Virus record (IMG/VR): IMGVR_UViG_3300042332_000941 | Span: 1 to 20,959 of that record | Length of the DNA: 20,959 nucleotides | Reading direction: 5' to 3' (one strand) | Origin: a virus | Part shown: positions 1 through 6,872 of the stretch, in pieces | Layout of the letters: every line of letters begins with the position of its first letter | Position numbering within the stretch: the first letter of the stretch is position 1 | The notes under the pieces: model-generated | What the model was told of the DNA's origin: nothing | Database searches by the model: none | Seen by the model: the letters and a program-made list of their open reading frames with translations, nothing else | Made by a program: the position numbers and the translations under genes

Positions 1-2
1 CT

Positions 3-971
3 TCAAACCATTCTTGGGGTATTGCTGTTGATTTATTATTTGCGCCTCAAAAAACTGGAACTTATCTTAAAATAGGTCAATGGGCACCTATTACAACTAA
101 AGCTAATAACGAAGGTTTTGATTTAGAATATAACCCCTCATTAAAATGGTTTTTAGATAATAGTTATAGATTTGGTTTTATTATACCAAACGAATTAAGA
201 GATAAGGTTGGAATAGATGAATTCTGGCATTTTGAATATCATGGGACTTCGGCTAAATGTATTTATAGTAAATTACCAACAACATATGGTTATTCTGTAA
301 AAATAACTGAGAAATATAATGAAAATGTTAAAAATCCTAAAGATATTAATGGAAAAGAAGCTGTTTATTTAGATAATCAATGTGATTATTTAACAGTTAA
401 ATCAGCTGATGGTTCTGGGGATTTAACATCAACAGCATACCCAGATATTAAACCAACTAATGACCAAATAACTATGATTAATAGCTTGTCTGGAACATGG
501 GACAAAAGAGCCACAACATTTATTAAAAAATTTGAAGGGTTTAGTGAAAAAACAAAATTGGATGCTGGAACATATAGAGGTGGTTATGGTACTGATATAA
601 TAATTACATATCCTGGAGCTCCAGAAGTAAAAGTTACTTCACAAACAACATATACACAACAAACAGCAGACCTCACATTACAATATGATATAAGTAATAG
701 GTTTAGGACATCTGTTATAGGTGTTTTAGGTCAAACAAATTGGGATAAACTCAATGATAATCAAAAAGCGGCAATTATTTCTTATTCATACAATGCAGGC
801 GCTGGTACTTTAAAAACAAGAGGCATTGTTGATGCAATAACAAAAAATAATTACAAATTAGCTTCTCAAGCAATATTTGATGGTCCAATTACTGAAAAGG
901 GAAAAGGAGTTCTAAATGGTTTAATAAGAAGAAGAAAATCAGAATCAATTTTATTTGACAAACCAGTATAA
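3..971 (+). CDS. Two-domain lysin, M15 peptidase plus GH24-type lysozyme (5' partial)
   Basis: The frame is open from the window edge, so the N-terminus is missing; 322 residues are visible. An ATG at 474 is internal and would discard the first domain. The fragment opens with the M15 zinc-peptidase motif SxHxxGxAxD (SNHSWGIAVD, nt 3-32; His and Asp are zinc ligands) and continues to ExWH (EFWHFEYHG, nt 219-245; catalytic Glu and third ligand His). After a linker of about 80 residues comes a lysozyme-like domain: KFEGF with the catalytic Glu at nt 534-536, an Asp nine residues later as in T4 lysozyme, then GGYGTD, WDKLNDNQKAA and a C-terminal RRRKSESILF. The position of T4 Thr26 appears to be Arg or Gly. 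The predicted roles are cleavage of peptide stems and glycan strands of peptidoglycan. Whether it is an endolysin or a tail-associated lysin cannot be told; no holin is visible. Confidence 0.85.
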   Translation, partial: SNHSWGIAVDLLFAPQKTGTYLKIGQWAPITTKANNEGFDLEYNPSLKWFLDNSYRFGFIIPNELRDKVGIDEFWHFEYHGTSAKCIYSKLPTTYGYSVKITEKYNENVKNPKDINGKEAVYLDNQCDYLTVKSADGSGDLTSTAYPDIKPTNDQITMINSLSGTWDKRATTFIKKFEGFSEKTKLDAGTYRGGYGTDIIITYPGAPEVKVTSQTTYTQQTADLTLQYDISNRFRTSVIGVLGQTNWDKLNDNQKAAIISYSYNAGAGTLKTRGIVDAITKNNYKLASQAIFDGPITEKGKGVLNGLIRRRKSESILFDKPV

Positions 972-986
972 AAATAGTATCTTTGC
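954..986 (+). promoter_or_regulatory. Candidate Bacteroidota-type promoter abutting the next start codon
   Basis: TTTG at 954-957 and TAtcTTTG at 978-985 are 20 bases apart, matching the Bacteroidota -33/-7 consensus and spacing. The -7 box ends only four bases before the ATG at 990, so transcription from it would begin at or next to the start codon. It either makes a leaderless mRNA or is a chance match. Confidence 0.5.
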
Positions 987-989
987 AAG

Positions 990-1628
990 ATGAAGATAGC
1001 CAATATACTGTCAACAATTAAAATTGAGGCACCCGAAGACTTTAATATTGTTAAATCATCTAGCGATTTAATAGATGGTTTACCAACACTTATTGTTGGT
1101 TATGATTACGTTAATAAACATTATCATGATTTTGATATTACAAATATTAAATTGGAACCAAACTTATATTGGACTTTCAAAAAGACAGAGAAAAGAGATA
1201 AGTTTGACGAAGATTTAAGATGGTTTATAAGAAAAGTTTATGAGGATTTAACAGATAAACTAATTTATTTATTTGTCGACCCAATACAGCATAAACCAAA
1301 AACATTAAGAAAAATAGTTAAAAAAATACTTTCATTAAACGATGTTATAACATATCAACATAATGAAATGTTTTATGTTTATAGTGATAATTTAATCTTT
1401 GGTATTGACCTAAAGCTTTTAAAATATCTTGGTTTTAATACCGATAAAATAAAAGAAAAGATTAAATCAATAAGCAATGTCTTTTTGATAGATGATGAAA
1501 TACTTATAGAGTATAAAAAATGTATTGAAACACTGAATAACAGAGTTAGATATATACCTTATTTGTATTTTATTAGAAATGGAAAAAACAATACTTCTAG
1601 CATCATTCATATTCCCAGAGAGAGTTGA
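990..1628 (+). CDS. Hypothetical phage protein, 212 aa
   Basis: I do not recognise this family. The protein is rich in Lys, Ile, Asp and Tyr, has no signal peptide or membrane segment, and reads as a soluble mixed alpha/beta protein. A central stretch (about residues 95-125) is basic (HKPKTLRKIVKKIL) and a later one (LKLLKYLGFNTDKIKEKIKSI) looks helical. The ATG at 990 is the only sensible start: it lies 18 bases after the upstream stop and the next in-frame Met is more than 100 residues in. Its last 50 bases overlap the following gene in another frame. No function is inferred from position beyond lying between a lysin gene and three other unknowns. Confidence 0.75.
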   Translation: MKIANILSTIKIEAPEDFNIVKSSSDLIDGLPTLIVGYDYVNKHYHDFDITNIKLEPNLYWTFKKTEKRDKFDEDLRWFIRKVYEDLTDKLIYLFVDPIQHKPKTLRKIVKKILSLNDVITYQHNEMFYVYSDNLIFGIDLKLLKYLGFNTDKIKEKIKSISNVFLIDDEILIEYKKCIETLNNRVRYIPYLYFIRNGKNNTSSIIHIPRES

Positions 1629-1980
1629 TTGGTTTCTAAATTACCTTAAATCAAAATTTTCTATTCCAAGAGAAAAAGTATTTGGTTATAAAAATTTAGA
1701 TGATGAGTCTAAAGTTATTATAACTTTTAAATTAATTATTCAAGATGGAAAATATTTAAACTTAAAAGAACTATTTCCAAATGCTGTTACCATTCACAAA
1801 AAAGGGGGTGTTTTATACACGATAAATGCACTTAATAAATTGATTGAAACAAAAACAGGTGTTGATAGTGGTAATCTTGACCATAAAACCATTAAGATTA
1901 ATTGGGAAGAATACCAAAATAAGATAATTCTAGTCAATGATAAAGAACTAGGTATTTTTAGCATAGAAAGGATTTTTTAA
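1579..1980 (+). CDS. Hypothetical phage protein, 133 aa
   Basis: The family is not recognised. The N-terminus MEKTILLASFIFPERVDWF is followed by a compact soluble-looking alpha/beta protein with no membrane segment. The ATG at 1579 is the only Met in the whole reading frame and no in-frame GTG or TTG lies close after the upstream stop, so the 50-base overlap with the preceding gene seems real. The start lies inside the preceding coding region with no Shine-Dalgarno, which suggests translation coupled to the upstream gene. A short gap with no terminator follows. Confidence 0.75.
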   Translation: MEKTILLASFIFPERVDWFLNYLKSKFSIPREKVFGYKNLDDESKVIITFKLIIQDGKYLNLKELFPNAVTIHKKGGVLYTINALNKLIETKTGVDSGNLDHKTIKINWEEYQNKIILVNDKELGIFSIERIF

Positions 1981-2027
1981 GGTTTTAAGATATTTATTAG
2001 TAAGATAACACTATTAAAAATTATTTT

Positions 2028-2219
2028 ATGAAAAATATTAAAAATACTGATGTAAAAAACAAAGAATTGCAAAAGGCTTTAGACGCTATGTTAGAAAATG
2101 ACCAAAATCCAGAAATGGATTGCACCTCTGGTGTTTGTATCATTAAAGGTGATAAAAGCATTGTTGAAAGAATCAACAAAAAAATAATAACAGAAGACGG
2201 AAGACAATTATTATTCTAA
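2028..2219 (+). CDS. Small hypothetical protein, 63 aa
   Basis: This is a short soluble protein with a Lys/Asp/Glu-rich helical N-terminal half (KNKELQKALDAMLEN) and a C-terminal half holding a Cys pair spaced CTSGVC, then IIKGDKSIVERINKKI and TEDGRQLLF. It ends one base before the next ATG, which implies co-translation with the acidic coiled-coil protein. Coding character matches the neighbours. The Cys pair could bind metal or be redox-active but no second pair is present. Function unknown. Confidence 0.65.
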   Translation: MKNIKNTDVKNKELQKALDAMLENDQNPEMDCTSGVCIIKGDKSIVERINKKIITEDGRQLLF

Positions 2220-2220
2220 T

Positions 2221-2958
2221 ATGAAAAAAAAATTAAATTTAGAATTACTAAAAGAAGAACAAAAAAGGTTTAAAACTTTGATGGAATATGATTTCTATCA
2301 AGAAAGAAAAGACCCTATTACTGGATTTAATAAGGACATTATATTAGGTGATTTAGAAGAAGCTGAGGGTGATGAAGCAAATGCTGAAGAACCAGTAGCT
2401 GGGGCTGAAAGTATTGCATCAGATTTAGGTGTTGAGGCTCCAGGAGGAGAAGAAACAACTGCTGATATACCAGAACCAGATGAAACCCCTACAGAAGAAC
2501 CAATGGAAGAACCAATGGAAGAACCATCAGGTAATGATGTTGAAGTAGATGTAACATCATTGGTTAAGGGTTCTGAAGAAGCAAAAAAGTCAGCAGACAT
2601 GGCTAATAAAAATACTGAAATGTTATTACAAAAGCTAACAGATTTGGAATCTAGAATTTCGTCAATGGATGCGTTAACAAACAAGATTGAAGGTTTAGAA
2701 CAAGAAATTGTTAAACGCAATCCTACCCCAGTTGAAAAATTAGAAATGAGGTCTTTAACCTCAGCCCCATTTAATCAAAAATTAACTGATTACTGGGCTG
2801 ATAAAGAAGGACAATATGATGTTATGAATAAACAGAAAAAAGAATATGTTTTAACCAAAGATGATGTTGATGCTGGTTATAGTGAGGCAAACATTAAAAA
2901 ATCTTTTACATCACAGGATAGTCCATACGAAGAAGAAGATATCCAAGACTACACCTAA
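2221..2958 (+). CDS. Acidic coiled-coil protein, 245 aa, possibly virion-associated
   Basis: The protein has three parts. Residues 1-42 are basic and helical. Residues 44-110 are very acidic and Pro/Ala/Gly-rich with a tandem EEPM repeat (about 93-103) and are probably disordered. Residues about 116-166 form a likely coiled coil (LLQKLTDLESRISSMDALTN). The C-terminal third is charged and ends in EEEDIQDYT. No enzyme motif is visible. It starts one base after the upstream stop and is followed by a strong terminator, so it closes the operon. Acidic, disordered, coiled-coil proteins occur among phage scaffold/core and head-associated proteins, but that is only an analogy. The large ORF on the opposite strand is a shadow caused by its biased composition. 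Confidence 0.75.
   Translation: MKKKLNLELLKEEQKRFKTLMEYDFYQERKDPITGFNKDIILGDLEEAEGDEANAEEPVAGAESIASDLGVEAPGGEETTADIPEPDETPTEEPMEEPMEEPSGNDVEVDVTSLVKGSEEAKKSADMANKNTEMLLQKLTDLESRISSMDALTNKIEGLEQEIVKRNPTPVEKLEMRSLTSAPFNQKLTDYWADKEGQYDVMNKQKKEYVLTKDDVDAGYSEANIKKSFTSQDSPYEEEDIQDYT
2494..2525 (+). repeat. 12-bp tandem repeat within the acidic protein gene
   Basis: The unit GAAGAACCAATG occurs twice, followed by a partial third copy. It encodes EEPM-EEPM-EEP in the disordered acidic segment and is a likely site of length variation by slippage. Confidence 0.85.
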
Positions 2959-2972
2959 GAAAATATGTAAAT

Positions 2973-3006
2973 AAAGGCCCTAAATAGGGCCTTTTTTATT
3001 TTTTAT
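2973..3006 (+). terminator. Rho-independent terminator after the acidic coiled-coil gene
   Basis: The arm AAAGGCCCTA (2973-2982) pairs with TAGGGCCTTT (2985-2994); the core AGGCCCT/AGGGCCT has a small A/T loop. A T-rich run extends to about 3006. It lies 14 bases after the stop and separates this operon from the gp32 unit. Confidence 0.9.
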
Positions 3007-3015
3007 AAGTACAAC

Positions 3016-3047
3016 TTGCAAGTTCCAAAAAAGAGTAGTATATTTGC
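3016..3047 (+). promoter_or_regulatory. Bacteroidota-type promoter, distal of two before gp32
   Basis: TTG at 3016-3018 and TAtaTTTG at 3039-3046 are 20 bases apart and match the host-type -33/-7 pattern. Transcription would start near 3052, giving a leader of about 120 bases before gp32. Confidence 0.65.
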
Positions 3048-3090
3048 AAATATAAGGTGAAATTACAAACAAGTTAAATGTTAAAATTGC

Positions 3091-3120
3091 TTGACTTTTA
3101 GGTATTTTTTAGTATATTTG
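3091..3120 (+). promoter_or_regulatory. Bacteroidota-type promoter, proximal of two before gp32
   Basis: TTGAC at 3091-3095 and TAtaTTTG at 3113-3120 match the consensus with 19 bases between TTG and the -7 box. The start would be near 3126. The leader of about 48 bases is A-rich with no Shine-Dalgarno and little structure. Confidence 0.75.
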
Positions 3121-3173
3121 TAAGAGACAAAACGAGTAAAATAACAATACATATAAATTTAAAACAAAACAAA

Positions 3174-4070
3174 ATGAGTGAACAAAAAAGCGCACTAGCT
3201 GCAATGCTAGAACAGTACGAAAGCAATAGTAAGCCTAAGTACGAAAAAAAATCAGAAAAGGTTTACGACCTTAAAAACTACTTCAACACCTACATTAAAG
3301 AAGGTATTAAGTCAGCTACAAAACAAATTAGAATTTTGCCTACAGCAGATGGTTCAAGTCCATTCGTTGAAATGTATGGTCACAAAATTCAAGTAAACGG
3401 TGAATGGAAAACATTTGCTTGTTTAAAACATGAGAAAGGTGAAGCTTGTCCTTTCTGTGAAGCACGTGAGGCTTTATTAGCAACTGGACGTGAGTCTGAT
3501 AAAGAATTGGCTAAAAAGTATAACGCTAAACTTATGTATATTGTCAAACTTATTGACAGAGATAATGAAAGTGATGGTGTTAAGTTCTGGAGATTTAACC
3601 ATGACTATCGTAAAGAAGGTATATATGACAAAATTATTGGTGTGTTAAACGCTATTAAAAAAGACGTTACACACGCACAAACTGGTCGTGACCTACTGCT
3701 TACAATCAACAGAAACCAAAACAACGTTCCAGTTGTATCAGCTGTTGCCTCTTTGGACCCAACACCACTTTCTGAAGACGAGGTACAATCAACATCTTGG
3801 TTGGGTGATGTGAGAACATGGGAAGATGTTTATGCTGTTAAAACTTATGATTATTTGGAAATCATCGTTAAGGGTGGTGAACCAGTATGGGATAAGGATA
3901 AGAAAACTTATGTTGACAAAGCTTCATTAACAGAAAGCACTGAAGACACGAATGAGTTGCATAATGAATTAACAATGGGTGTTGAAACCGTAAAGGCTAA
4001 CATTAAAACGGCAACTACAACTTCTGAACCAGTAGTAGCTACAGAATCAGAAGACGATTTACCCTTTTAA
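3174..4070 (+). CDS. 32: Single-stranded DNA-binding protein, T4 gp32 family
   Basis: The length (298 aa) is close to T4 gp32 (301 aa). The N-terminal part is basic and helical, as expected for cooperative self-binding. The zinc site is visible as H70, C83, C92 and C95, with spacing H-x12-C-x8-C-x2-C, nearly the T4 pattern, inside the OB-fold core (about residues 30-240). The C-terminal tail is acidic and ends SEDDLPF, which resembles the tip of bacterial SSB (DDDIPF/DDLPF) rather than the T4 gp32 tail. The protein coats ssDNA during replication, recombination and repair and should work with UvsX, the 5' nuclease and gp41 encoded downstream. The gene is a separate unit with two promoters and its own terminator, fitting a product needed in high amount. 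T4 gp32 represses its own translation at an A/U-rich leader; the A-rich leader here would allow this, but that is inference. Confidence 0.93.
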   Translation: MSEQKSALAAMLEQYESNSKPKYEKKSEKVYDLKNYFNTYIKEGIKSATKQIRILPTADGSSPFVEMYGHKIQVNGEWKTFACLKHEKGEACPFCEAREALLATGRESDKELAKKYNAKLMYIVKLIDRDNESDGVKFWRFNHDYRKEGIYDKIIGVLNAIKKDVTHAQTGRDLLLTINRNQNNVPVVSAVASLDPTPLSEDEVQSTSWLGDVRTWEDVYAVKTYDYLEIIVKGGEPVWDKDKKTYVDKASLTESTEDTNELHNELTMGVETVKANIKTATTTSEPVVATESEDDLPF

Positions 4071-4096
4071 CATTTAGTGTTTTATAAAAACAAAAT

Positions 4097-4119
4097 AGAG
4101 TGAGGAATCGCTCTTTTTT
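4097..4119 (+). terminator. Rho-independent terminator after gp32
   Basis: AGAGTG (4097-4102) pairs with CGCTCT (4109-4114), with one G-T pair and a six-base loop, followed by six T's. It lies 27 bases after the gp32 stop and makes gp32 a single-gene unit. Confidence 0.8.
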
Positions 4120-4156
4120 GTTCTAGAAATAACATATATAGTAAATAAAAATTAAA

Positions 4157-5293
4157 ATGGCTAAAAAACCAAGCAAAACAGGAGGTTCAGAATCAAATAG
4201 CGGTGAACCAATTGGTAAAAAAGAATTTGATAATAAATCATTTAAGAAAAACTTAGGATTAGGTGCTCAAGTTGTAAAGGAAAAAGAATTAACATGGATA
4301 CCTTTTAAAAAAGCATTCCATGATGCTGTAGGAGTACCAGGTGTGCCACGTGGATATACCACACAATTTAGAGGGTTTTCTGATGTTGGTAAATCAACAG
4401 GTATTTACGAAACATTAGCTGGTGCACAAAAATTAGGAGATTATTGTATCATTATAGACACAGAAGGAAGCTTTAATTGGGAACATGCTAAATTAGTAGG
4501 TTTTAAGTTTGAAGAAATTGTTGATGAGGATGGTGTTATTGTTGATTATGATGGTCCAGATTTTATGTACTTCGGTGGTAGCGACTTATTAGCTTTATAT
4601 CAGAATTATGATTATAAAGACTCTAAAATGAAAACTGAACCTCAAAGATTTGTGCCAGTTGTTGAAGATATTGCTCGTTTAATGAACGAAATCATGGATA
4701 AACAAGCTAGAGATGAGTTCCCACATAACATCACATTCCTTTGGGATTCAATAGGTTCAATAGGTTGTTATCAAGGTGCGGTATCAAATACAAATAACAA
4801 TCAATGGACAGCTGGTGCTTTAAAAAGAGAATTTGAATCAATTCTTAATTATAGAATTCCAGCAACAAGGAGAGAAGGTGCTCCATATATCAACACATTC
4901 GTTACTGTGCAAAAGATTTGGTTAAGACCAAATGCTGTAGGACAACCAACAATCATGCATAATGGTGGTGAAGGTTTTAAATATGGTGTTCGTATGATAT
5001 TCCATATGGGTGGTAAATCAACTTCAAGTGCTAAGAAACTTAGTGCTATTAATAGCGGAAGGAGCTATCAGTTTGGTGTGCAAACAGATATCGAATGTGT
5101 TAAAAATCACGTAAATGGTATCGAGCTAATGGGTAGCATTTGTTCAACACCACATGGTTTCCTTAATCCATTAGAAAAGAACAGTTACGTAAAAGAACAA
5201 AAAGATTTTATTAACGGAAAACTAAATACAAATTTTGACGACTTTGATGTTAACGAAAACGATTTAGATACGAATGCATACGAAAAAGATTAA
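4157..5293 (+). CDS. uvsX: UvsX, RecA-like recombinase
   Basis: The 378-aa protein (T4 UvsX is 391 aa) has a RecA-type ATPase core. Walker A is GFSDVGKST at residues 73-81. The strand CIIIDTEGSF (97-105) carries the likely catalytic Glu103. Walker B is ITFLWDS with Asp197. The following NTNNNQWTAGALKREF segment fits DNA-binding loop 1, and the conserved C-terminal core follows. It would form ATP-dependent filaments on ssDNA, displace gp32 and drive strand invasion for recombination-dependent replication. The N-terminal 35 residues are basic and low-complexity. The start ATG at 4157 is preceded by an A/T-rich stretch without a Shine-Dalgarno. No TAnnTTTG promoter is visible after the gp32 terminator, so a different (possibly middle-type) promoter probably lies at about 4120-4150. 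Confidence 0.93.
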   Translation: MAKKPSKTGGSESNSGEPIGKKEFDNKSFKKNLGLGAQVVKEKELTWIPFKKAFHDAVGVPGVPRGYTTQFRGFSDVGKSTGIYETLAGAQKLGDYCIIIDTEGSFNWEHAKLVGFKFEEIVDEDGVIVDYDGPDFMYFGGSDLLALYQNYDYKDSKMKTEPQRFVPVVEDIARLMNEIMDKQARDEFPHNITFLWDSIGSIGCYQGAVSNTNNNQWTAGALKREFESILNYRIPATRREGAPYINTFVTVQKIWLRPNAVGQPTIMHNGGEGFKYGVRMIFHMGGKSTSSAKKLSAINSGRSYQFGVQTDIECVKNHVNGIELMGSICSTPHGFLNPLEKNSYVKEQKDFINGKLNTNFDDFDVNENDLDTNAYEKD

Positions 5294-5312
5294 TAACCTT
5301 TAATTCAATAAT

Positions 5313-6362
5313 GTGAACAGAAGACCACCACGTAATGGTGAAATCATTGAAAAAATACAAAACACACTATTAGTAGATGGAAACGCCTTGTTTAAACATG
5401 GGTATTTCGGTGCTAAGAATAGTTACAACGAACATGGCCAACATATTGGTGGTTTATGTGTATTTCTTACGAAACTACATAAGTTATTAACTGATGATTT
5501 ATATCACAGAGTATATGTGTTCTGGGATGGTAATTTAAGTGGTAAATTAAGATACGATATCTATGAACCATATAAGAGTGGTCGTGGTAAGGATTATATC
5601 AACGGTACGCACCCGATTGATGAATCAGAACTACAACAACGTAGAGTAATTTGGGAATACTTAAATGAAATGTACGTAAGACAATTAAAAGATGAGGTAA
5701 TTGAAAGTGATGATTTCATTGCATACTATTGTCTAACAAAGAAGAAAAATGAGAAGATAACAATTTGTACAACAGATAGGGATTTTTTACAACTTATATC
5801 TGATGACGTAAGAATATATTTCTTAGATTTGAAAAATTATGTTGATACTTCAAATTATTTTTCGTACTTTTGTTTCCATAAAGATAATTCTGTTTTAATG
5901 AAAACAATGACTGGTGATGTTAGTGATAGTATCAAAGGCATAAAAGGATTGGGGGAAACAAAATTAATATCTTTATTTCCAGAACTTAAAACCAAAAAAT
6001 TAACCATATATGAAATTTTAGAACTAGCTAAACAACAAGAAGACCAAAGAATTAATTCTGGTCAAAAACCTCTTAAAATTTTAAATAACATCATCAATAG
6101 AGTTACCGATGGGGTTCAAAAAGACAAGATTTATGAAATAAATGAAAAACTTGTTAATTTAAGCCGTCCAATGATAACGGATAAAGGTATAAGAGAATTA
6201 GAACTTCTAAAAGAAGGTACGCTAGATTCATCAGGGCGTGACCTAAAGAATGTTCTTATAATGATGAAAAGAGATGGGGTAGATAAGGCCCTAGGCGAAA
6301 CGAGATTTTCAGATTTTCTTATTCCGTTCAAAAAACTTATTGATAGAGAAAACATTTTTTAA
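5313..6362 (+). CDS. rnh: 5'-3' nuclease, T4 RNase H / FEN-1 family
   Basis: The 349-aa protein has the metal-binding acidic residues of the FEN/5'-nuclease family in order: D22 (LLVDGNALF), D72 (VFWDG), E131-D133-D134 (ESDDF), D155 and D157 (TTDRDF), and D202/D205 in the helix-turn motif GDVSDSIKGIKGLG (201-214). The likely role is removal of RNA primers and flaps from lagging-strand fragments, stimulated by gp32 as in T4. The start is GTG at 5313: the ATG two bases upstream (5311) reads straight into TGA, an in-frame stop lies at 5301, and the next in-frame ATG comes after about 118 residues and would remove the first catalytic Asp residues. It begins 20 bases after uvsX and is probably co-transcribed with it. 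At 349 aa it is longer than T4 RNase H (305 aa), mainly at the C-terminus. Confidence 0.9.
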   Translation: MNRRPPRNGEIIEKIQNTLLVDGNALFKHGYFGAKNSYNEHGQHIGGLCVFLTKLHKLLTDDLYHRVYVFWDGNLSGKLRYDIYEPYKSGRGKDYINGTHPIDESELQQRRVIWEYLNEMYVRQLKDEVIESDDFIAYYCLTKKKNEKITICTTDRDFLQLISDDVRIYFLDLKNYVDTSNYFSYFCFHKDNSVLMKTMTGDVSDSIKGIKGLGETKLISLFPELKTKKLTIYEILELAKQQEDQRINSGQKPLKILNNIINRVTDGVQKDKIYEINEKLVNLSRPMITDKGIRELELLKEGTLDSSGRDLKNVLIMMKRDGVDKALGETRFSDFLIPFKKLIDRENIF

Positions 6363-6377
6363 TAAAAACCAAAAATT

Positions 6378-6872
6378 ATGAGTACTAGTAAACAAACAAC
6401 ATTTGACCCAAAAAAGATTGAAGAACAACGTTTTGAGTTTGTTCTATATATTAACAACCACATTATCTGCCAAAGGTATTTTGGGATTAGAAATTTTAAT
6501 GAAAATTCAATTAAATCTTATGAATTAAAAGAATTAATGGATGAGATTTGTGGTGTGAACAATGGTGAGATGGGTTATATGGGTATCATACCTAACTATT
6601 TAAAGAATAAATCACAAGATTTTATTTGGAATATGTATAACCCTTATTCACTTACATCTGATTTTCCTGTTAAAAACAATTTTGATAAGAACGATGAATT
6701 TCAGTTTGAGATAAAAGTAGATAAGAAAGTTGTGGCTAAAACATCTTTTTCTGGTGGTTATTTTCCACCAAAAGTTAAGTATGCTGTTGACATCAAAGAA
6801 ATAATCCCATCAATTATGTATGAAATTAGGGAATATTTAAGTCGTGAAAAATATAATAAAGTGGTTGTCTAA
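6378..6872 (+). CDS. Hypothetical protein between 5' nuclease and helicase genes, 164 aa
   Basis: The family is not recognised. The protein is soluble, with no membrane segment or catalytic motif that I can name. It has a beta-rich start (FEFVLYINNHIICQRYFGI), a Gly/Met/Asn-rich loop (GVNNGEMGYMGIIPNY) and a Phe/Lys-rich C-terminal half (FSGGYFPPKVKYAVDIKEI). It starts 16 bases after the nuclease gene and its stop lies in the loop of an 18-bp hairpin. In T4 the slot between uvsX and gene 41 is taken by gene 40, and a helicase loader (gp59) is encoded near gp32, so an accessory replication role is possible from position alone; nothing in the sequence proves it. Confidence 0.75.
   Translation: MSTSKQTTFDPKKIEEQRFEFVLYINNHIICQRYFGIRNFNENSIKSYELKELMDEICGVNNGEMGYMGIIPNYLKNKSQDFIWNMYNPYSLTSDFPVKNNFDKNDEFQFEIKVDKKVVAKTSFSGGYFPPKVKYAVDIKEIIPSIMYEIREYLSREKYNKVVV

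Noticed and set aside
474-971. Treating the lysozyme domain as a separate gene starting at ATG 474
   Set aside because: The same frame is open from nt 3 with complete M15 motifs and no break, and no promoter or start signal is seen at 474.
1583-1589. A AAA AAC heptamer, a classic -1 slippery sequence, in the overlap of the two unknown genes
   Set aside because: A -1 shift enters a frame that stops at 1598, not the frame of the downstream gene, which would need +1. A separate ATG start explains the downstream gene better.
2298-2720. 140-codon open frame on the - strand
   Set aside because: It lies fully opposite the acidic coiled-coil gene, is Ser-rich as expected from the reverse of Glu/Ala/Asp codons, and has no promoter or context.
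3078-3101. Seven-codon ATG frame between the two gp32 promoters
   Set aside because: It is interrupted by the proximal promoter and is too short to separate from chance in AT-rich DNA.
2959-3173. Possible RNA gene in the longest gap
   Set aside because: The gap is explained by a terminator, two promoters and the gp32 leader; no tRNA-like cloverleaf or other structured RNA was seen.
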